Below, one piece after another: positions 1 to 8,599 of a stretch of 32,494 nucleotides of DNA. Below the pieces are notes generated by a model, which worked only from the letters and a program-made list of their open reading frames with translations, was not told where the DNA came from and made no database searches. Position 1 is the stretch's first letter. Each line of letters starts with the position of its first letter. The position numbers and the translations under genes are program-made. This stretch comes from a bacterium (GTDB taxonomy: Bacteria; Patescibacteriota; Microgenomatia; Levybacterales; UBA12049), in contig JAKALN010000008.1 of NCBI GenBank assembly GCA_021824155.1, positions 1 through 32,494 of the forward strand, read 5' to 3'.

Positions 1-2
1 AT

Positions 3-257
3 ATGGCTTTTGTGGGACCAAGACCCCTGCCGGTTATAGAAGCATTAAAAGTGCCAAAGAAATATCAAAAAAGATTCGAGGTTTTACCGGGTGTTACTTC
101 TCCTTGGGTTTTAAAGGGGCAGCATGCACTTAATTTCAGCAAATGGATGGAACTTGATTTAAAATATATTAAGAACAGGTCAAGAGTTTACGATATAAGA
201 ATTTCGTTGAGCACTGCCTTTTTAATACTAAAACTTATATGGAAAAAATTTACTTAA
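3..257 (+). CDS. Bacterial sugar transferase (undecaprenyl-phosphate sugar phosphotransferase type), C-terminal part; 5' end outside window
   Basis: FVGPRPLP...LPGVTSPWVLKGQ...LDLKYI resembles the C-terminus of the PF02397 sugar transferase family. Confidence 0.8.
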   Translation: MAFVGPRPLPVIEALKVPKKYQKRFEVLPGVTSPWVLKGQHALNFSKWMELDLKYIKNRSRVYDIRISLSTAFLILKLIWKKFT

Positions 258-1054
258 GAATAGGGGGATTTAATTTGCTTTTTAAAATTCATTACACGGA
301 GCAGCTTTTTCATATGGAAAAGTTCGTAAATATGCTAAAAAATGATTATGGCGGATTTATAGACAATGGTAAATTAAGAGCTGATTTCATTTTCCATATT
401 CACACGATGGGAAGATATATTCTAAAAAAAAACAAAGACAAAGATACGGATGGCAAAAATTTTGATATCAGAGCCTTTCACATAAATGAAAAAAAACGAA
501 CGTTAACCATGCATAATCCTCCCGGCAGTTCTGATTTTGAATTTATGGTAAGTACTGTTCTTGATAATTTTTTAATACCCCAAAAAAAATCTTTTATTAT
601 TCACGGTTCAGGAGTAAGTTATAAAGGCAAGGCTTATATGTTTGAAGGGAAAAGCGGCGCGGGAAAATCGACTACGGCACAGATGCTTAGGGGTCTATGC
701 GATATTTTGGCGGATGATTCTATGATAATTAGAAAAATTAATAATAAATTTCATTTTTTTCAGAACGTGCTTTATGAGAAAAACTTTAATTTTAAAAAAG
801 GAAAGGAGTCTTATTTAATTGATAAAGTTTTTTTTATAAGAAAAGCAGATAAATGTGCGCTTGTGGAAATTAAGAATAAGAATTTCATTTTGGATAAAAT
901 GTTAAAACAGGTATTTACATATCCTGGTAAAATAAAAATGCAATTTCCGGTGATTGCGGAATTTGTTAATAAAACTGATTTTTATTATTTATATGTAAGA
1001 AAGGATGGAAAAGTTTTCAAGAATTTTTTTAAGAAGGAAATTTTAAAAGCATGA
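239..1054 (+). CDS. HPr kinase-like (HprK-related) protein
   Basis: Walker A GKSGAGKST preceded by HGSGVSYKGKAYMFEG, followed by ILADDS; overlaps the neighbouring genes. Confidence 0.7.
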   Translation: MEKIYLRIGGFNLLFKIHYTEQLFHMEKFVNMLKNDYGGFIDNGKLRADFIFHIHTMGRYILKKNKDKDTDGKNFDIRAFHINEKKRTLTMHNPPGSSDFEFMVSTVLDNFLIPQKKSFIIHGSGVSYKGKAYMFEGKSGAGKSTTAQMLRGLCDILADDSMIIRKINNKFHFFQNVLYEKNFNFKKGKESYLIDKVFFIRKADKCALVEIKNKNFILDKMLKQVFTYPGKIKMQFPVIAEFVNKTDFYYLYVRKDGKVFKNFFKKEILKA

Positions 1055-1311
1055 AATTTAGAATAAACAAAGGTTTTATTGTTCAAAAAGTAGGGAATAA
1101 ATCAACAATTTTTGATGGAGAGGAATCCGCGCTTTATACTTTTAACAAGACAGGTTCCCTTATTTTTGAAAAAATAAAGCTTGGATGGGATAAAGAGAAA
1201 ATAGTTGTATTTATATCAAAGACGTATTTAATTAAAAGGGAAACGGCAGAAAAAGATCTTGACGAATTTACCAATGGGCTTATTAAATCAAAAATAATTA
1301 AAAAGGTTTAG
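1051..1311 (+). CDS. PqqD-like / RRE-type small protein
   Basis: 86 aa, FDGEESALYTFNKTGSLIFEKIKLGWDKEKIVVFI resembles PqqD-family chaperones; 4-nt overlap with upstream HprK-like gene. Confidence 0.65.
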   Translation: MKFRINKGFIVQKVGNKSTIFDGEESALYTFNKTGSLIFEKIKLGWDKEKIVVFISKTYLIKRETAEKDLDEFTNGLIKSKIIKKV

Positions 1312-2524
1312 AGAGTTTAAGTTTCCTATAAAAAACCAAGAAGATGGAATACAAAACCTCTTTATTAAAAAAAATTAAAATTTTTCTGTAGATAGGGTAG
1401 GGAGATAAGAAAAAAATCATCTTAAACCTTCTTTTCCCGCCATCTACTCTTTCTTCCTCGTCAAAAACATCGATATCAAGAATGTTATTTTTGATGTAAT
1501 AAAGCAATCTTTTGTTTGGTTTAATTTCTTTAAGCATATTTTTGTTTATGGGAGTTTTATAATATTTTTTCAGAATAATAAAGCATGGATAAACAAAATT
1601 CTGTAAATGATATTTTTTTATAACTTCGGTTATTCTTTTATAATCGGGTGTACTTGTTTTTATTATTTTGTCTATAAAATCGTAGCGGTATGCGCCTTTA
1701 AAATTATGATGAAAAAGATGCAGGCAAAGATAAATTATGAGATCGCTTTCGGAAAGTATTTGGAAATTTTCTCCAAAAACTTTTATAATTCTTTTCCCAG
1801 TCATAAATTCCTTTGTAAGTAAATTAACTTGCTTTTGCGGATATAAAAAATTTAGTTCGCCAACTTTCGTCATTAAAAATACAATTTCAAAATGGATGTC
1901 AAAAACCACGTATAAACCATTTAGGTTTTTTGCAAAGGACATTTCAGACTCTTTATTTTTTATTTTTTTGTGTTTATTAGGTAAGCTGTCTTTGATTTTT
2001 AAATATCCAGATTTTTTTAGAAATTTCTTAATTTTTGGGAAATCTTTTGGATTAATCAGAATATCGCAGTCCGCATAAAATCTTTTGGGGTGGGTTTTTT
2101 CAAAATACAAATGCAAAGGAAGCCCCTTAAGAAATACATGTTCAATTTTATTATCTTCAAGTGTATTTTTTATTTTTACGATTTCCCCAAAATACATGCT
2201 GGATTGTAAAAGATATAGTTGGTTAGGATTAAAAATGTTTCCCTCCCTTTTGACATTTTGAACATTTCCCACAATATTTTTTGGGTAAACCTTACTATCT
2301 GTAGCTGCATTATTATCTCCTTTCGTAATCAAATATCGGTTTCCTTTATAAATAACTCTGTGGGTAAAATAACTTGAAGAATTTTTAGCGGTTATTATGT
2401 CATTTACTTTTATATTTTGAAAATTAATTTTTTTAAGATATAAAATGTCTCCATCAAGAAGCAGGGGATGCATACTATTTCCGAAGGTTTTTATGACCAT
2501 CGGTATTTTTATAATTTTTCCCAT
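1298..2524 (-). CDS. Fusion of S26/SipW-like signal peptidase-fold domain with PF14907-type nucleotidyltransferase
   Basis: N-term GNSMHPLLLDGD...THRV...TKGDNNAATD (S26 boxes with Ser and His); C-term FLKGLPLHLYFEKTHPKRFYADCDILI (NTase motif). Confidence 0.7.
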   Translation of the reverse strand: MGKIIKIPMVIKTFGNSMHPLLLDGDILYLKKINFQNIKVNDIITAKNSSSYFTHRVIYKGNRYLITKGDNNAATDSKVYPKNIVGNVQNVKREGNIFNPNQLYLLQSSMYFGEIVKIKNTLEDNKIEHVFLKGLPLHLYFEKTHPKRFYADCDILINPKDFPKIKKFLKKSGYLKIKDSLPNKHKKIKNKESEMSFAKNLNGLYVVFDIHFEIVFLMTKVGELNFLYPQKQVNLLTKEFMTGKRIIKVFGENFQILSESDLIIYLCLHLFHHNFKGAYRYDFIDKIIKTSTPDYKRITEVIKKYHLQNFVYPCFIILKKYYKTPINKNMLKEIKPNKRLLYYIKNNILDIDVFDEEERVDGGKRRFKMIFFLSPYPIYRKILIFFNKEVLYSIFLVFYRKLKLSKPF

Positions 2525-2580
2525 ATTTGTCCTTATATTCTAGCATAAGAATATTATGTGTAGTAAAATAGGGTTTATTA

Positions 2581-4401
2581 ATGGCAGGATTTATTAAAAA
2601 AGGGAAGATAAGTAAAGTTCTTGATGTTGCCAAAACTTCAAAAAGGCTCCTAATTTTTTTGTGGCAAATAGATAAACCTCTATTTCTTTCAAGTTTTACT
2701 GTTGCGGTAATTCCGGCATTTATACCCTTTGCAAACGCTTATATTTATAAGCTTCTTATAGATATGATTGTCGGTTCCCTGAACCGCTCGCATTTTAATT
2801 TCCAATTGCTTTATTTTTTAATGGGTTTAAGGCTTATTACATTTATAGTCCAGGAGATTTTCTTTTCACTTCAAAGCTATATAGACCTTTTAATATGGAC
2901 AAAACTTCCCGTAGCGCTTTACAGGGTAGTTCTTTTAAAGCTTTCCCAGTTGGATTTGCAGTATTTTGAAGACAGTAATTTTAAGGACACTTTGCAAAGA
3001 GTTAAAGAAAGCTATACATGGAGGCCGCTTAACATGGTTTCCGCCATTTTTTACACGTTCCAAAGTCTTACGGGACTTTTACTTGCAGTTATTATTATTT
3101 CGACTTTAAACATATATCTTGGATTTTTTATTGTTTTAATAGCAGTTCCTGTTTTTCTTAATCAGACTAAATATGCAAAAACGATTTGGGGGCTCTGGGA
3201 AGAGAATTCTCCCTACAGAAAGAAATTTTGGTATATCTCGGACTTAATTCAAAACGGACAGAGCGCAAAGGAAATGAAAATTTTTCAGACGGCAAAAAAT
3301 TTTATTACCGAACTTGACAGAATACAGAAAAAATTCGTTTCCGAAAACACAAGAGTAGGAAGAAAAAGATTTTTGACTACCCTTATTTTTGATATCGGTG
3401 GAATTGTAATATATTTTGCAATTGAATTATTTATAATCCTTTCTACAATCGCCGGAAGGATTACGGTAGGAAGTCTTACTTATTTCACTTTTGTAGTCGG
3501 TAATTTCCAGCAAGCTGTAAACGGTTTATTCCGTAATATGTCGCAAACATATAATCAAACTCTTTATGTTGAAGATATATTTAAAGTCCTTGACGCAAAA
3601 CCGGTTATTGTTTCCCCAAAATCGGCAGTCAGGGTGAATATACATAAAGCTCCAAGTATAGAATTTAAAAATGTGACTTTTGTATATCCAGGCTCAAAAA
3701 AACCGGTTCTGGAGAATTTTTCTTTAAAGATGAGCCCCGGAGAAAAAATTGCTTTTGTAGGCGAAAACGGGGCAGGAAAAACTACACTTGTAAAACTTTT
3801 ATCCCGTTTTTATGATGTAACGTCGGGAGAGATACTAATAAACGGGACAAATATTAATAAACTTGATCTAACAAGCTGGTATAAAACTTTAGGAGTGATT
3901 TTTCAGGATTTCATAAAATACGAATATACATTACGGGAAAATATATATTTTGGAAAAACGTTTGAAAAAGAAGATTTTAAAGAAATAGTAAAAGCTGCAG
4001 GAAAATCGGGAGCTGATAAAGTTGCAAAATCTTTAGAAAAGGGCTACGAACAGGTTTTAGGTAAAACATTTGAAGGGGGGACGGACATTTCGGTGGGCGA
4101 GTGGCAGAAAGTTGCACTGGCAAGGGCATTTTTTAGAAATGCCCCCGTTTTAATATTGGATGAGCCCACGGCATCGATAGACGCAAAATCGGAAAATGAA
4201 ATCTTTGAGAAAGTGGAGGCCTTAGGTAAGGATAAAACAGTTATTATTATTTCCCATAGGTTTTCAACGGTAAGAAATGCCGACAGAATTTATGTAATCG
4301 GTAAAGGTAAAATTGTCGAAGAAGGTACCCACGATAGATTAATGAAGAAAAAAGGTATATACGAGAAGCTTTTCAGTATTCAGGCTAAAAGGTACAGGTA
4401 G
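2581..4401 (+). CDS. ABC transporter, fused permease and ATP-binding protein
   Basis: TM region, Walker A GENGAGKTT, Walker B VLILDEPTASID, H-loop IIISHR. Confidence 0.9.
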   Translation: MAGFIKKGKISKVLDVAKTSKRLLIFLWQIDKPLFLSSFTVAVIPAFIPFANAYIYKLLIDMIVGSLNRSHFNFQLLYFLMGLRLITFIVQEIFFSLQSYIDLLIWTKLPVALYRVVLLKLSQLDLQYFEDSNFKDTLQRVKESYTWRPLNMVSAIFYTFQSLTGLLLAVIIISTLNIYLGFFIVLIAVPVFLNQTKYAKTIWGLWEENSPYRKKFWYISDLIQNGQSAKEMKIFQTAKNFITELDRIQKKFVSENTRVGRKRFLTTLIFDIGGIVIYFAIELFIILSTIAGRITVGSLTYFTFVVGNFQQAVNGLFRNMSQTYNQTLYVEDIFKVLDAKPVIVSPKSAVRVNIHKAPSIEFKNVTFVYPGSKKPVLENFSLKMSPGEKIAFVGENGAGKTTLVKLLSRFYDVTSGEILINGTNINKLDLTSWYKTLGVIFQDFIKYEYTLRENIYFGKTFEKEDFKEIVKAAGKSGADKVAKSLEKGYEQVLGKTFEGGTDISVGEWQKVALARAFFRNAPVLILDEPTASIDAKSENEIFEKVEALGKDKTVIIISHRFSTVRNADRIYVIGKGKIVEEGTHDRLMKKKGIYEKLFSIQAKRYR

Positions 4402-4402
4402 T

Positions 4403-5122
4403 TTATTTTCTTCGTCTCTGTAATTTCTTGTTGTTGTTCCAAAGAAGAAACATTAACAAGAGTGCGGTAAAAATCAAAAACACTAGCGCTATTGTTTTTT
4501 GCGTAGAAACCGATGGCGCGGCAGCGGGCTGAGATACTGTTGTATTGGGAGAAGGCGGATTAAGTGAAGGATCGCTTTTTTGCAGCAATTTATTGGCGGA
4601 AACAATGAATGCGGAATCTTGAATAGGAAGCGGTGTATTTACAAAAATATGGCCCGGCCATTTTTTTGCGTTTGCTACATCAATATTGCCGATGGCCCCA
4701 ATTGGATAAAAGAAAGTGTCTGTGCCTGTAAAATTGTTGTATGACTGAATAGTTATCGGATTGGAAGGAAGAACCATTTTGCTTTTACTGTTAATAAAAA
4801 CAATATAATAAGACGAAATAGGCGATTCGTCTTTCGGCAGAACTGCTTTTATTTTATCCCAGTTTCCTTGGTAGATATTAACCGTAACGTTGTCTTTAAA
4901 GCTGTTTGGGGGAACTATAACAGTTGTGAAAGGGAATATGTCAATCCTTTTTGCCTGAGGCTCTCCGTACTGTATGAAGCTTGTCGCAGCGGTTTTAGAC
5001 ATGTCAAAAAGAGGGTTATATGTAACCACATCCGGGGCGGCAGTTTGAGCAAAGGAAACTTTTGCCAAAAGCAGAAAGGCAAGTATGAGTGGTAAGCCCA
5101 GAAGCAGTTTTATTTTTTTCAT
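4403..5122 (-). CDS. Secreted/membrane-anchored hypothetical protein
   Basis: N-terminal signal peptide, Pro/Ser/Thr linker, C-terminal TM helix followed by KKLQRRRK. Confidence 0.7.
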   Translation of the reverse strand: MKKIKLLLGLPLILAFLLLAKVSFAQTAAPDVVTYNPLFDMSKTAATSFIQYGEPQAKRIDIFPFTTVIVPPNSFKDNVTVNIYQGNWDKIKAVLPKDESPISSYYIVFINSKSKMVLPSNPITIQSYNNFTGTDTFFYPIGAIGNIDVANAKKWPGHIFVNTPLPIQDSAFIVSANKLLQKSDPSLNPPSPNTTVSQPAAAPSVSTQKTIALVFLIFTALLLMFLLWNNNKKLQRRRK

Positions 5123-5167
5123 GCTCTGATTTAATTAAACCCTGTCCTAAACTATTTGTCAAGGTAC

Positions 5168-5196
5168 TTGTCTTTAAGCTTTGTTTCCATTATAAT
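5168..5196 (+). promoter_or_regulatory. Candidate sigma70 promoter of rpsB
   Basis: TTGTCT (5168-5173), 17-nt spacer, TATAAT (5191-5196). Confidence 0.65.
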
Positions 5197-5210
5197 ATCT
5201 CTCATCACTC

Positions 5211-5268
5211 ACATTCGGAGAATGTCCTTGAAGCAATTCTTCGGCTCCGGATGGCGGTATAAAGGACA
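5211..5268 (+). promoter_or_regulatory. Candidate structured rpsB 5' leader that sequesters the Shine-Dalgarno
   Basis: Hairpin ACATTC-GGA-GAATGT (5211-5225); alternative stem TGTCCTT (5223-5229) with AAGGACA (5262-5268), which contains the SD. Confidence 0.5.
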
Positions 5269-5271
5269 ATT

Positions 5272-6192
5272 ATGAGAGAAGTTTCATTAGAAGAACTTTT
5301 AGAGGCCGGATGTCATTTCGGCCATCAGGTAACAAGGTCAAATCCAAAAGCAAGAGATTTTGTTTTTGAATCCCGTGATAATATCCAAATTATTGACTTG
5401 GCAAAAACCAAGGAGGGTTTGGAAACGGCAGCTTTTTACGTAAAAGAATTAGGCAAAAAGGGAGGAAGGCTTCTAGTTGTTGCCACAAAAAGACAGGCCC
5501 AGGGAATTGTCTACGAAGAAATAGCCAGAGCAAAAGATTTACTCAAAGAAGGTCACTCGTCTCAAGGAGACGGCCTATATTATGTTACAAATAGATGGAT
5601 AGGCGGCATATTAACCAATCTTTCCGAGGTTTCGAAGAATTTTAAAAAACTTAACGACTTAAAAGCAAATATTGCATCTGCGGAAGAAAGGGCAAAATAT
5701 ACAAAAAGAGAAGTCGGACTTTGGGAAAAAGAAAAACAAAGACTGGAAGCCCTATACGGCGGTGTATCCGAACTTAAAGAGAAACCGGACGCAATGTTTA
5801 TTGTTGATTCCCATCTTGAAGATTTGGCTATAAGGGAAGCCAAAAATATGGGGGTTACAACAGTTGCGGTTGTAGATACGAATGCAGACCCCAGCGTTAT
5901 TGATTATCCAATTCCCGCAAACGATGATGCGGTCGGTTCTATAAAACTTATAACGTCATATATAATGGATGCATGGGTTGAAGGAAGAAAAGAATTTGAT
6001 AAAAAAGCCCAAGCGGAAGCGGAAAAGGCGGCAAAGGATGCGGAACCAAAAGCTCAAAAGACAGAGGCAAAATCTGAACCCAAAAAGGAAGCAGAGCCCA
6101 AAAAAGAAAAAGCAAAAAAAGTCACAAAAGCTTCAAAGCCTAAAACTGAAAAAGTAAAATCTAAAGCAAAGGGTAAAACTAAAAAGGAATAA
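5272..6192 (+). CDS. rpsB: 30S ribosomal protein S2 with Lys/Ala/Glu-rich C-terminal extension
   Basis: LLEAGCHFGHQVTRSNPKARDFVFESRDNIQIIDLAKT; TNRWIGGILTN; DSHLEDLAIREAKNMGV. Confidence 0.97.
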   Translation: MREVSLEELLEAGCHFGHQVTRSNPKARDFVFESRDNIQIIDLAKTKEGLETAAFYVKELGKKGGRLLVVATKRQAQGIVYEEIARAKDLLKEGHSSQGDGLYYVTNRWIGGILTNLSEVSKNFKKLNDLKANIASAEERAKYTKREVGLWEKEKQRLEALYGGVSELKEKPDAMFIVDSHLEDLAIREAKNMGVTTVAVVDTNADPSVIDYPIPANDDAVGSIKLITSYIMDAWVEGRKEFDKKAQAEAEKAAKDAEPKAQKTEAKSEPKKEAEPKKEKAKKVTKASKPKTEKVKSKAKGKTKKE

Positions 6193-6228
6193 TTTGCTGA
6201 GTAATATTCCCCGTAAATTATATAAATT

Positions 6229-6681
6229 ATGAAAATAGACGTAAAGTTAATAAAACAATTAAGGCAAGATTCACAGGCTTCTATTGCAGACTGCAGGAAA
6301 GCTTTGGAGGAAACAAACGGCGATTATAAAAAAGCCAATGAGTGGCTGGTTAAGCATGGAATTGAAAAAGCAGAGAAAAAATCCGACAGAGAAACAAAGC
6401 AGGGTCTGATTGAAAGCTACATTCATCAAAATGGAAAAGTTGGCGCAATGGTAGAAATTTTGTGTGAAACAGATTTTGTTGCAAGAACAGAAGAATTTAA
6501 AAACTTAGCGCACGAAGTGGCAATGCAAATTGCGGCAATGAACCCGAAAGATGTTGAAACACTTTTAAAACAGGAGTATATTAGAGACAGTTCATTGACC
6601 ATTGAACAACTTGTAAAAAGCGTAATAGGGAAATTAGGCGAGAACATAGTTATAAAGGGTTTTACAAGACTCGAAATTTAA
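6229..6681 (+). CDS. tsf: Translation elongation factor Ts (short form)
   Basis: IKQLRQDSQASIADCRKALEETNGDYKKANEWL; ETDFVARTEEFKNLAHEVAMQIAAMNP. Confidence 0.96.
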   Translation: MKIDVKLIKQLRQDSQASIADCRKALEETNGDYKKANEWLVKHGIEKAEKKSDRETKQGLIESYIHQNGKVGAMVEILCETDFVARTEEFKNLAHEVAMQIAAMNPKDVETLLKQEYIRDSSLTIEQLVKSVIGKLGENIVIKGFTRLEI

Positions 6682-6682
6682 A

Positions 6683-7243
6683 ATGGAACAATCCGTTCAA
6701 ACCGCAAGTGCCCAAATGCAAAAAGTTATCGAGGTTATTAAAACAGACCTCTCCACCGTACGTACAGGAAGAGCAACCCCTTCGCTTGTAGAAAACATAG
6801 TTATAAACGCTTATCAGGGAACTGCAAAAATGAGGGTAGTAGAGCTTGCCCATGTAAGTGTTTCCGACCCGCAGACGCTTTTGATAACACCATTCGATCC
6901 TTCAATAATAGGGGAAATAAATAAAGGAATCCAGGAATCAAATATAGGTTTTACCCCGGTTATTGACGGACAATTAATAAGAATATCCATTCCATTGCTT
7001 TCCCAGGAGCGAAGACAGGAATTGGTTCATTTGGTCAACCAAAAGCTTGAAGGAGGAAAAATTCAGGTTAGGCAGGTAAGGCACGAGGCAATGACGGAAG
7101 TCAAAAAAATGCTGGATGATAAGACAATTTCGGAAGACGACCAACAAAGACTTGAGAAAGAAATACAAAAACTTACGGACGATACGATTGCGGAATTAGA
7201 TTCTTTGGGCAAGAAAAAGGAAGAAGAACTTCTCGCGATTTAA
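6683..7243 (+). CDS. frr: Ribosome recycling factor
   Basis: TDLSTVRTGRATPSLVENI; LLITPFDPSIIGEINKGIQ; full-length RRF. Confidence 0.97.
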   Translation: MEQSVQTASAQMQKVIEVIKTDLSTVRTGRATPSLVENIVINAYQGTAKMRVVELAHVSVSDPQTLLITPFDPSIIGEINKGIQESNIGFTPVIDGQLIRISIPLLSQERRQELVHLVNQKLEGGKIQVRQVRHEAMTEVKKMLDDKTISEDDQQRLEKEIQKLTDDTIAELDSLGKKKEEELLAI

Positions 7244-7249
7244 ATCGCT

Positions 7250-7349
7250 CCAAATCCTAATTTCTAATATCTAAATCCTAATATTTTGAATTTTGTTTTT
7301 GAAGAATTGGAAATTATTTGGAATTTAGTGTTTAGGGTTTAGAATTTTA
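7250..7349. repeat. Heptad-periodic inverted array pair
   Basis: Left TAATTTC TAATATC TAAATCC TAATATT; right GGAATTT AGTGTTT AGGGTTT AGAATTT. Confidence 0.75.
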
Positions 7350-7367
7350 TGGTATACTCTTTAGGTT

Positions 7368-8480
7368 ATGATTTTGACAGTTATTATATTTCTTGTAATC
7401 CTCTCTGTTTTGGTTTTAATTCACGAAGCGGGACATTTTTTTGTTGCCAAATTTTTCGGAATAAAAGTTGAAGAGTTCGGTTTTGGTCTGCCCCCCAGAG
7501 CTTTCGGAATGAAAAGGGGAGAAACAGTATATTCCATTAACTGGCTTCCGATAGGAGGATTTGTAAAGCTTTACGGAGAAGACGAAGCGGGAACAGGGGC
7601 TGTAAAAGTTAAAGCCCAAAAGGTAAAAGAAAAAGATAAGGAAAGGGCATTTTTTTCAAAGCCTGTTTGGCAAAGGGCATTAGTTGTATTTGCCGGAGTG
7701 GCAATGAATTTTCTACTTGCGGTTTTAATTATTTCCGTTTTATTTTCCGTAGTCGGAGTGCAAACAGGGGGGGATAAGGTGATAGTTACCCAGGTTATTT
7801 CCGGTTCTCCCGCGCAAAAAGCAGGCCTTAGGACGGGGGATACCATACAATATATAAATAGCATAAAGGTTACAGACCCAAATCAGCTGGTTGCAATAAC
7901 AAAAGAGCATTTGGGTGAAAAGCTTACTCTTAAAGTACAGACACAAAACAATAAAGAGGAAACAATAAGTATTACTCCAAGAAAGGAATATCCGCCCGAC
8001 CAGGGGCCTATGGGAGTTGCAATTTCACAAAATATTATTACTCAAAAATACCCTTGGTATAAAGCCCCGTTTATAGGAACTTATCAGGCCTTGCAGGAAT
8101 CGGGACTTATTGTGCAGGGACTTGGAATGGTTGTTTTTCAAATTTTTACAAAAGCAACTGTACCTCAGGGTGTTGCCGGGCCGGTGGGAATAGCCGAACT
8201 TACCGGGCAGTTTGTGCAGCTTGGTCCCTCCGCTCTTTTGTCTTTTGTTTCGCTTTTGTCCCTTAATTTGGCAATACTTAATATTTTACCCATTCCGGCA
8301 CTTGACGGGGGAAGGTTGTTTTTTATAATTATAGAAGGAGTTACAAGGAGAAAGGTTAACCAGAAAGTTGAATCCTACACCCATGCGATCGGAATGGCCA
8401 TACTTCTTCTTCTAATAGTACTAATAACTCTTCATGATATTATAAGGTTAATTACCGGCCAACCAATACTTCCCAAGTAA
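7368..8480 (+). CDS. rseP: RIP metalloprotease / site-2 protease RseP
   Basis: HEAGHFFVAKFFGIKVEEFGFG, PDZ domain, LNILPIPALDGGRL. Confidence 0.95.
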   Translation: MILTVIIFLVILSVLVLIHEAGHFFVAKFFGIKVEEFGFGLPPRAFGMKRGETVYSINWLPIGGFVKLYGEDEAGTGAVKVKAQKVKEKDKERAFFSKPVWQRALVVFAGVAMNFLLAVLIISVLFSVVGVQTGGDKVIVTQVISGSPAQKAGLRTGDTIQYINSIKVTDPNQLVAITKEHLGEKLTLKVQTQNNKEETISITPRKEYPPDQGPMGVAISQNIITQKYPWYKAPFIGTYQALQESGLIVQGLGMVVFQIFTKATVPQGVAGPVGIAELTGQFVQLGPSALLSFVSLLSLNLAILNILPIPALDGGRLFFIIIEGVTRRKVNQKVESYTHAIGMAILLLLIVLITLHDIIRLITGQPILPK

Positions 8481-8481
8481 A

Positions 8482-8599
8482 AATCCTAAATTCAAAGTTC
8501 TAAATTCTAAATAAACCCAAATGCTCAAAATTCAAAGTTTAATATTTTGGTAATTTTAATTTTGAGATTGTTTAGTATTTGGATATTAGTGTTTAGGGT
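8482..8599. repeat. Heptad-periodic inverted array pair
   Basis: Left AATCCTA AATTCAA AGTTCTA AATTCTA; right GTTTAGT ATTTGGA TATTAGT GTTTAGG GTTTATT. Confidence 0.8.

Noticed and set aside
1607-2078. Plus-strand ORFs 1607-1822 and 1737-2078
   Set aside because: Antisense to the S26-nucleotidyltransferase gene; low-complexity Phe/Lys-rich translations typical of spurious ORFs.
239-4401. Complete lasso-peptide gene cluster
   Set aside because: No precursor, leader peptidase (transglutaminase-like) or macrolactam synthetase visible; only accessory-type genes are present.
5580-5843. Antisense ORFs in rpsB, tsf, frr, rseP, prs and others from the ORF track
   Set aside because: All overlap confidently identified housekeeping genes and show no independent support.
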